DNA of 64,000 nucleotides from Chenopodium formosanum (taxonomy: Eukaryota; Streptophyta; Magnoliopsida; Caryophyllales; Amaranthaceae). The translations under genes were made by a program, and so were the position numbers. The notes beneath the pieces are model-generated. The model worked only from the letters and a program-made list of their open reading frames with translations, was not told the origin of the DNA and made no database searches. Where the stretch lies: assembly GCA_024500155.1 (NCBI GenBank), contig CM044877.1:29387001-29451000 (forward strand), written 5' to 3'. Position 1 is the stretch's first letter, and the number at the start of each line of letters is the position of its first letter. Positions 57,601 to 64,000 of this stretch are shown in pieces.

Positions 57601-58323
57601 TAAAATCCGAATAAACTCGTTCACTCATGAAATAAATAATTTTTTTAGCATTCAGTCGAATGATTCTAAGTGCTATGGACTTTACCGAATAACATGGTAA
57701 ATCACATAACAATTGGGGGGTAATTTAAAAATAATAAAGAATTCTAAGTGTTAAGATTTTTTCGAACATCAAGAAACACTCTTCACACTTGGGGGGGTAA
57801 TAATGAAAAAAAAATTAAACACTCGTAGTACAGGTGTTGCGCGCAACCCAACAAATTTTGTTGCACGCGACAAGCTCGCGCAACCTGATGACGAACTACA
57901 AACCCAGATTTTTTACGCTTCAATAAAGTTGCGACTTTTACTCGCGATATAAAGATGGTGTTTCATGAACATAACATGTACTTCAAAAAATTAAACTTTG
58001 ATTTAAATTTCTTTAACAAAGTTTTATTAATTTTTCATTTAATTTCTATTCAAGAGATTAAAGAAAAATGAAAAAAATAAATAATTAAAAAAACATTGTA
58101 AAAGAACTACGCAAAGACCTGATTTTGTATTACGAATACATAGGCAATCTTTATGATTCGGTCATATCAAAATAAAAAATATGAAGCTCATTTTTATTTC
58201 ATTCGAAATTAAAAAAAAAAAAAAACGAGGCATTATTGAATTAGATTGTAAATGACAAAAAAAAAAACAATGTAGTGATTACACTTTATTTAAATTAAAT
58301 TAATGATGAAATTATGTAACACT
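57601..58323 (+). other. Tat-2 post-pol region
   Basis: It contains a GC cluster (TTGCGCGCAACCC near 57837-57850, then GTTGCACGCGACAAGCTCGCG to 57895). A diverged post-pol box follows (ACGAATACATAGGCAATC near 58132-58150), matching GGATACGTAGGCAACC of Tat-1. A-rich runs; no coding frame. Confidence 0.5.
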
Positions 58324-59998
58324 CTAAGGTTTTACTATGTCCTCAATTGTCACGGATGATGGAGGAGTAGTCTCCATTGCAGTATTTTTAGAAACCTTAG
58401 AGCTTTCCCCCTCACTCTTCTTTTTAACCCACACATTGTTCTTCAATTTGGGAATTAGGGTCTTTTCAACTTTTTTCCCCTTTTCTTTAGCTTTTGTTGG
58501 GGCCCTTTTGCGAGTATATTGCGATGATTTCTTGATTATCACACCTTGTTACGCGGGTTTGGAGGGAGATTTCCTTTTTCTTTCCTTCGAACGAGCCTTA
58601 GGAGATGAGAAGTCTAATTTTCTTCTCACTCCTTTGTTTTGGCCACTAGGAGGATTAGTGGTGGCCGAATGCATTAAAGGCTTAGGTGGATTGCGAGCTG
58701 TGGCAGATTGATGTTCAGATCGAGCCTTGTTTAATTCGCCCATATCCGCCGCATTCATCCAAGCTTTGTAAAAATAAGATAATACAATACTCGCGGTAGG
58801 ATTTTGTACTACTCATCTAGGAAGACTTTACCAATATTCCATCCAACGAGAAATTCGTTCAGGTTCGAAGATCACATCTTTAGGGGCATCACAATCTTGT
58901 AGGGGAATAATTTGTTTCATCCCATATTGTCCCATTACCCTACAAGGAAAGATATAAGTAGTACTAGATAGGCCTAGAAGCCTAATATAATAAGGGCAAT
59001 TAAAACTATTCCCAACCATACTACTTATGTTCCACTAAGGAATCACAAAGCGTATGTTGGGAATCTTGTGACAGAAAAACGACGTCCATTCTTCTTCATT
59101 CTTATGCTTGTAGAGAATTCGACGTCAAAGGAATGTCCTTACTCCATTAGCCTTAAGGTTTTGTGGTTGATCAACAATTTGCAAACGTTCCATGAGCCAA
59201 AATTTGAAAAAAAAAAAAGAAAAATTAGTTTGCGATTTTACCCAAGCAGGTTGCGCGCGCATCAAAATCAGTGCGTGTGCCACCCGCGTGCAGCGCAGAA
59301 GATTGCGCTGGTCATGCCAGCGCAACTTCATGACTTGTGCTGATATACGACGAAAAAAAAACGTACGTGTAATAGGAGTGGACTTCCTGTGAAACCGTTT
59401 TCGTTAGGGTCTCCTCTAAGGCGATTCAAGCATGGAACGGTTTACGCCAAATCCAAAGGAGCGGGTGAATTACATCCCTGTATTTGCCCTACTATGGACA
59501 CCATGGAATAATCTCCATAATGTTTGCATGTCCTAAGTAAACAATTAACAACAAGACAATAACATAAAGCACGAATTTTAAAGCTTTGTTTAGTCATGTT
59601 GTCACGAGGGGCGACAAAATGTTTAAAAAATTGGAGCAATTCACGCCTTCTTCAGTTCCAATATTTGTCATATCATTGTTAGACAAGCTAAAAAATCTTT
59701 GAAATATAAACTTGGGATTCGACAAGGTAGGCGCATAGGTCACAGGGAGAAGATTTGCAGGGAAGCCTAACAAGGCCTTAAATTCACCAGGAAGTGGGAC
59801 AATTTCGTCCCCTTTAAACAAGAAAAGATGGTGGTTAGAGTCCCAATGGTTGACGGCGGCATGAAGAAAATCAAAATTAATCACCAGTTGCATGTAACTT
59901 AATAGAGGGTCTAGGTGGTAAATTTTGAAAGCTAGTTTGTCCTCGGTTAAAAGGGAGGTGACCCATTTCTTCAAATGTTGTTCAAAGGTTTTCACCAT
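58324..59998 (-). pseudogene. Antisense accessory gene A of Tat-2
   Basis: The counterpart of 43908-45421. It starts with a clear ATG at 59998 (MVKTFEQHLKKWV); its first 80 residues include FDFLHAAVNHWDSNHHLFLFKGDEI and ALLGFPA, aligning with gene A of Tat-1. The frame is open to 59594. A second part from about 59200 begins FWLMERLQIV, matching the MWLMERL exon 2 of Tat-1. The end is a lysine-rich tail (RAPTKAKEKGKKVEK near 58500). The space between holds a GC cluster (59240-59330). Several stops and frame changes lie in the 59100-58550 part. The ATG here supports the view that Tat-1 gene A lost its start codon. Function unknown. Confidence 0.6.
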
Positions 59999-60104
59999 TG
60001 TTTAAATAACGAAAAAGAGAGAATTTAGAGAGATTAATTCTTTATAGTTTCTTATGATATTACTAAACGAATGAATGCGAGATACTCAAAAGCCTACACA
60101 AAAC

Positions 60105-60270
60105 ATGTTTAAATATACCTACGAGGGGCACAATTTAAGCAATTTTCGCTCAAAGGAAAGTTCAATAGCAGGTGGCACGCGCAACTCATGAGTTGCGCTC
60201 GTCATCCGAGCGCAACCAATTTACATGCGCACGTCATCGGCGCGCAACTCATCCAGTTGCGCGTCTGCTC
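60105..60270 (-). promoter_or_regulatory. Candidate promoter of Tat-2 antisense gene A
   Basis: Minus-strand TATATTTAAA (60108-60117) lies about 110 bp before the ATG. It is preceded by CAGGTGGCACGCGCAACTC (60169-60187), identical over 19 bases and in the same orientation to the solo LTR's U3 (56203-56221). More GCGCAACTC and GCGCGCAACT motifs follow to 60265. Confidence 0.6.
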
Positions 60271-60742
60271 TGTCACGACTTGTGAGTTAGGATTATTTTC
60301 GTATTTAGGACTATAAAATATCAGAATCTCACGAGATCTTAAGACAAATCATACGCTTACCTTTTATTAACCCTTGTGTCCTTTTGCTTGATATTTTCTA
60401 ATTTTCTTATTTTCTTTTTATTTTCCTTTACTTTTTTCTTTTCTCCTTTCCTTTTTACTTTATTTTTCCTATTCTCCTTCCTTTGTCTCTTTTTTGTTAT
60501 TAATTTCGAGGGGGGGGGGGTAAGTCGGGAACCTTTCCCTCGCTCGAAAAAATTTGTTTTGAAAAAAAGAAAAAAAAATATATACATGGAAACAAAACAA
60601 AAAATAATAATGACGTATATAAAAAAAAAATGTGTCTTATGTATAATAAAAAAATGTACATCTGTTTCCTAATCAAACAGAAAAAAATTTGTTTACAAAG
60701 GAGGTCAGGATGCTTGGCGACTCCCAGATGGCTGCTACCTAT
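60271..60742. other. Spacer with C/T tract and G run
   Basis: A T-rich tract (60357-60510), a nine-to-ten base G run near 60511 and A-rich runs. I see no gene. Confidence 0.4.
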
Positions 60743-62884
60743 CCTACAAAATACGAACGAAGATTAATGCATAAAACGCGTGATAACTTCGTTAAAAGAA
60801 AAATAAATATATAATAAACTTACCGCGACCATCCGATGATCACGACATGACAAAGTGATGAGAGCTCTATGATAATTAGCTCGAAAAGCGCGCAAAGTCT
60901 TAACCATGCCGTTCACGATCCCTCACGAAAACTTTTCTAAAATACAAGGACAGTTAGCAAACAAATGTATATGAGAAAAGTACATATAAATACATATGCA
61001 TAAGGAACATACCGACTCAACCGTCTCAGGAACAAATGGTCTCCCCTTATCATCCTCCGCTGCTGGAAGGATCTCACAAAATATTGACCCAACAACATCG
61101 GTATACCTGATCTCCGCCGTAGAAGGCACCCAACCACCTTGCTCGACCCGCTTAAAATACAATAAAAGGGCCACAGTTCCGAAAAAGTAATTATAAATAA
61201 CAAAAGAGAGTTAAAGTACTAACCGGAACAAAAGCTGGGAAAGGAGTCAACCTGGATGCAATGAAAGTCGGATACGATGCATCCGGCAGCACTAGTTGCT
61301 CCGCTGGATAACCTAGGATTGCCTCAGCTCGATTCTCGGTGGACAGCAAATCCGGACGTAACATCCGGATTAGAGAATCCACAGGAACCCTTGGCTCCTC
61401 AAATGCAGACTGAAAGAGAACAAGCTCGCCTAAAAACCAAGTGTCAGTCCTCTAGAAGACTGGAAGTCCCTGATAAAGGGCCTGGAAACGGCAACAAATC
61501 ATGCTAGACCGGACAGCCTCAGGGACTCCGACGATCAAACTCCAAGGACGGAGATCGATCTATAAACACATCCACATGAAAAATCATCAGAAAGTAAATA
61601 AAAAAACAAAAGATGCATATGTAGTTGAAATACTCACCGACGCACGAGTCGCCGGAAGGATCCTCTAGCGAAAGTCGGCGGATGAATTGGCTCGTCTGTT
61701 CTTAATCGTGACCAATCGATTGCCAATAGGAAAACGAGAAGCCCTAAGCATCCTGGGGCTAAGAAAGGCAGGTACGAGTATCCCCAAGCCTAAAAGAAAA
61801 TCGATAAATGATAAGCTTAAAGGGGAAAAGTAAAAATAATAATTGAAAGAAGCTTAAAGTACGTACCTCAAGGATACGACCGTTCCACGTAAGGGAGTTT
61901 CGAGGCACCTTAGTAGCTGCCGCGGAATCCATCACCCAGGTCTCCTTCCCTATAGCTGTAAGCAAACGGGCATACGACACCTCCTCCCAACTTAGGTTAC
62001 CTACTTGCCCCAAATCACTAAGGCGAATAAGTAACCCAATACAAAAACGTTCTCCTCGATCACTCAAGATAGTGACGGAAATAACATGAGCAATGTATAT
62101 CCAAGCCAGCTGCTCAGGTGTACACTGCCGATCAAACTCGTCAACCGAAAATGCGTCGGCAAGAAACGAGTACGGACAAGACTACGCATACACGTGAAGG
62201 GCCGCTGCGAAATGGTCCCCCACAAAGTCACGCACTCTCTCGTCTGACCCCTTAACAATATCTATGGCTACGGGCTCGCCTCCAAAAGGAAACCCATAAT
62301 CATAGAGAAATCATGAGGGCTAACCGTCATCGTTCCTCGTGGAAAGTGGAAAGTATTGGTAGAAACCCACCAAAACTCCAGCAATCCACGGAGGAAAGCT
62401 GACGACGCAGGCTGACTTGATAAATCTCAAAGAGCCGCCAGCTAGGGGATGATCCCTGAAAACTTCACAATCTCCTTAGCCACCTCGGGCAAACTCGCAA
62501 AAAGGGCTCGCAGGTCACCAGAGCCGTATAGACGCATGCTAGGCTCAATCTGAGTAAAAAAAATGAAAATATATTAAAAAAAACCAGTTATGGTTTGAAG
62601 AGTAGAAAAACAAAAACAAAAAAAAGAGAGAAAAACTAAGGCGCAAAGAACTCACGATGCCGCGTCACCTTCTGACCGAGACATGATGGTTTGGCTCCCA
62701 CTTAAAGACCTTAGGGTTCCAGTTGGCAGGAGCCTCCCAAACCACATCCTCCTAGCGACGTTGATTGGCTGCGACGTGTCGCTCCCGAACCTCCTCTCGA
62801 GGACGGGTGACCCTCTTTCGAGGGCGGAACACCTCGTCAGGACCCTCTAGAATATCCTCAGCATCGACGAATAGAGTCGAGTCC
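60743..62884 (-). pseudogene. Antisense PMD-like gene of Tat-2, multi-exon
   Basis: The counterpart of the six-exon gene of Tat-1. Start ATG at 62884 (MDSTLFVDAEDILEGP). Likely exons: 62884 to about 62656, 62552-61867, 61789-61638, 61559-61224, 61150-61013, 60936-60824, and a further acceptor at 60743. The junctions follow GT-AG. Exon 2 holds the PMD core (NTFHFPRGTMTVSPHDFSMI, then SVDEFDRQCTPEQLAWIYI and WEEVSYARLLTAIG). The 61150-61013 exon is 138 bp, exactly the length of the fourth exon in Tat-1, and its residues align (PSTAEIRY...PAAEDD against PPRMSIHY...PAPEDE). Stops (for example near 62760, 62440, 62180 and 61450) and a one-base shift near 62290 inactivate it. The 3' end is unclear. 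Confidence 0.65.
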
Positions 62885-62939
62885 ATGCTTTGATTGGATA
62901 AGGTTTCTTTATTAGTTTATTTTCTTTCTAAAACTAAGA

Positions 62940-63391
62940 TAATATACGTGTTCTAGACCCATTTTGGCAACATAACGGCTGCCTATAGGGTAAAACCGTC
63001 CTAGTTAGAGTCTCTCGTAGTTGGCGCTAGCTTGACCTCTAGGAGATTAACCTACCTTACTCTCTTGATTGCTTAGTTGATTTTCCCTCGCAACACTTGA
63101 CTTAGTCATCTCCAATCCCAATTAGCTATGTCCATTCTGAGTACATGCGGATCATAACCCTAGTGCTTGTAAAATTTGATTTCATTTGATTGTTTGATTG
63201 TTTTGAATACATACACCTCACTTTATTGCTTCGAAATAGCTTAGCTTTGACGTTAGCATTCATTTCCAATTCCTAGTGGTTTGACCCTTGACTTACTCTT
63301 TGCTTTGTGTAGGGGTGTGTTAAGAGATTATAAATTTTGTTTTGGCCAAGGGTAGTTTAGTTTTCAATGACTTAGTCTCGCCCTAGGGTCA
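62940..63391 (+). repeat. Probable Athila LTR 3' (U5) part
   Basis: GGTTTGACCCTTGACTTACTC near 63279 and GGGTGTGTTAAGAGATTATAAA near 63313 align with the U5 end of the other Athila LTRs, and it ends CGCCCTAGGGTCA. The left limit is approximate; the join to the Tat-2 gene start lies near 62900-62940. Confidence 0.45.
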
Positions 63392-63426
63392 AAAATGGCA
63401 CCCATATACAAGTATAGAGGTAAGTT

Positions 63427-63442
63427 AAGGATTGGGGTAATT
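63427..63442 (+). other. Polypurine tract before the Athila LTR
   Basis: AAGGATTGGGGTAATT lies directly before the LTR start TGATGGGTGTC at 63443; it matches CTTGGGGGAATT at 9924-9934. Confidence 0.55.
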
Positions 63443-64000
63443 TGATGGGTGTCATAAATGGCACCCATTTGATGAGCATTTAGGTTGATTCATCCTCTTT
63501 TCATAGCTTTCTTGCTCAATAAATGGTTAGTTTTAAGCTTTGTTGCTTAGTTTTACCTTTCCTCTCTTATTTTGTAGCTTTTGTATATTTCGTTGGTTTT
63601 CTAGCCTTTTCTTCTTTATTTGCTCTATTTCCGTGGTTGTAGGTATTGTACGAGGTTTGGGTCTTGATATTGGTTATCTACTAAGGCGGAGAAAGCCTTT
63701 GGAGCAAGCTCATGACATTTGTAAAGCTCAAGATGCAAGGAAGTGGAAATTCCAAGTCTTGCCTCTTGCGCTCTCATGTCGTGCTACCATTAAGAAGTGT
63801 TGTACCCACTAATCTAGAGATTAAGCTAATGCCACTCCTAGTGTTCATCACCATCATAATCCTGCAACCTTAGCGAACGCACGAAGCCGCAAGAAGATCC
63901 GAAGAAACCCAGAGGAGCGCGGGCGCGCAGGCCTGATGCACGGGGGCGCACTGTAATTACGCGGGCGCGCACTGTAGCTGCGCGGGCGCTCCTTTACGAG
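63443..64000 (+). repeat. Athila LTR, continues past the window
   Basis: It starts TGATGGGTGTCATAAATGG and is colinear with the inverted solo LTR from 26942 down to about 26420 (for example GGTATTGTACGAGGTT near 63643 and AAGATGCAAGGAAGTGGA near 63730). GC-rich palindromes (GCGGGCGCGC) begin near 63915 and run to the end. Confidence 0.75.

Noticed and set aside
60357..60672. Lysine-rich and phenylalanine-rich frames on opposite strands
   Set aside because: Both are readings of the same C/T (A/G) tract.

Overview
This is plant nuclear DNA, most likely from a eudicot with a large repeat-rich genome. It is AT-rich. Nearly every recognisable coding stretch is a decayed LTR-retrotransposon protein, and MITEs, a MULE, CACTA ends and a LINE-like retroposon are nested among them. 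I found no intact host gene, rRNA, tRNA or CRISPR. One minus-strand exon-like fragment (about 12.3-12.4 kb) is the only hint of host coding sequence.

Layout. 1-1.95 kb: 3' end of a chromodomain Ty3/gypsy element (+). 1.95-3.7 kb: unassigned, ending in a CACTA terminus. 3.7-11.56 kb: 3' half of an Athila element (+) with pol end, Stowaway MITE, a GC-palindrome promoter-like block, 5'UTR intron, ORF-1 pseudogene, polypurine tract and 3' LTR. 11.56-14.4 kb: AT-rich spacer, then the 5' end of a second Athila (tRNA-Asp-type PBS and gag remnant). 14.46-24.54 kb: a minus-strand Copia element carrying a Tourist-like MITE, a LINE-like retroposon and a 2.19-kb fold-back Athila LTR insertion with exact target duplication. 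24.54-30.9 kb: LTR and leader of a forward Copia of the same family; the LTR holds a MULE, which holds a solo Athila LTR. 32.0-51.95 kb: a head-to-head Tat/Ogre-type compound (Tat-1): minus-strand LTR, 3' region and gag, facing plus-strand pol, two antisense accessory genes, 3' region and LTR. 51.95-53.4 kb: non-autonomous CACTA element. 53.4-62.9 kb: a second Tat family (Tat-2) with pol, a solo LTR in its integrase, and the same two antisense genes. 62.9-64.0 kb: Athila LTR sequence.

How the parts work together. In both Tat families two genes lie antisense between pol and the 3' LTR. The larger encodes a plant-mobile-domain (PMD)-like protein. In Tat-1 it has six exons separated by five phase-0 GT-AG introns of 73-79 bp, and the exon pattern recurs in Tat-2. 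Upstream of internal genes in three families (Tat-1, Tat-2, Athila) sits a cluster of GC-rich palindromes followed by a TATA-like box. The palindromes match those in the U3 of that family's own LTR, with up to 19 identical bases. I read these as LTR-type promoter modules reused for internal genes. This and the TSD-flanked fold-back LTR are the two observations I rate highest. Everything was read by eye; boundaries marked approximate should be taken as such.
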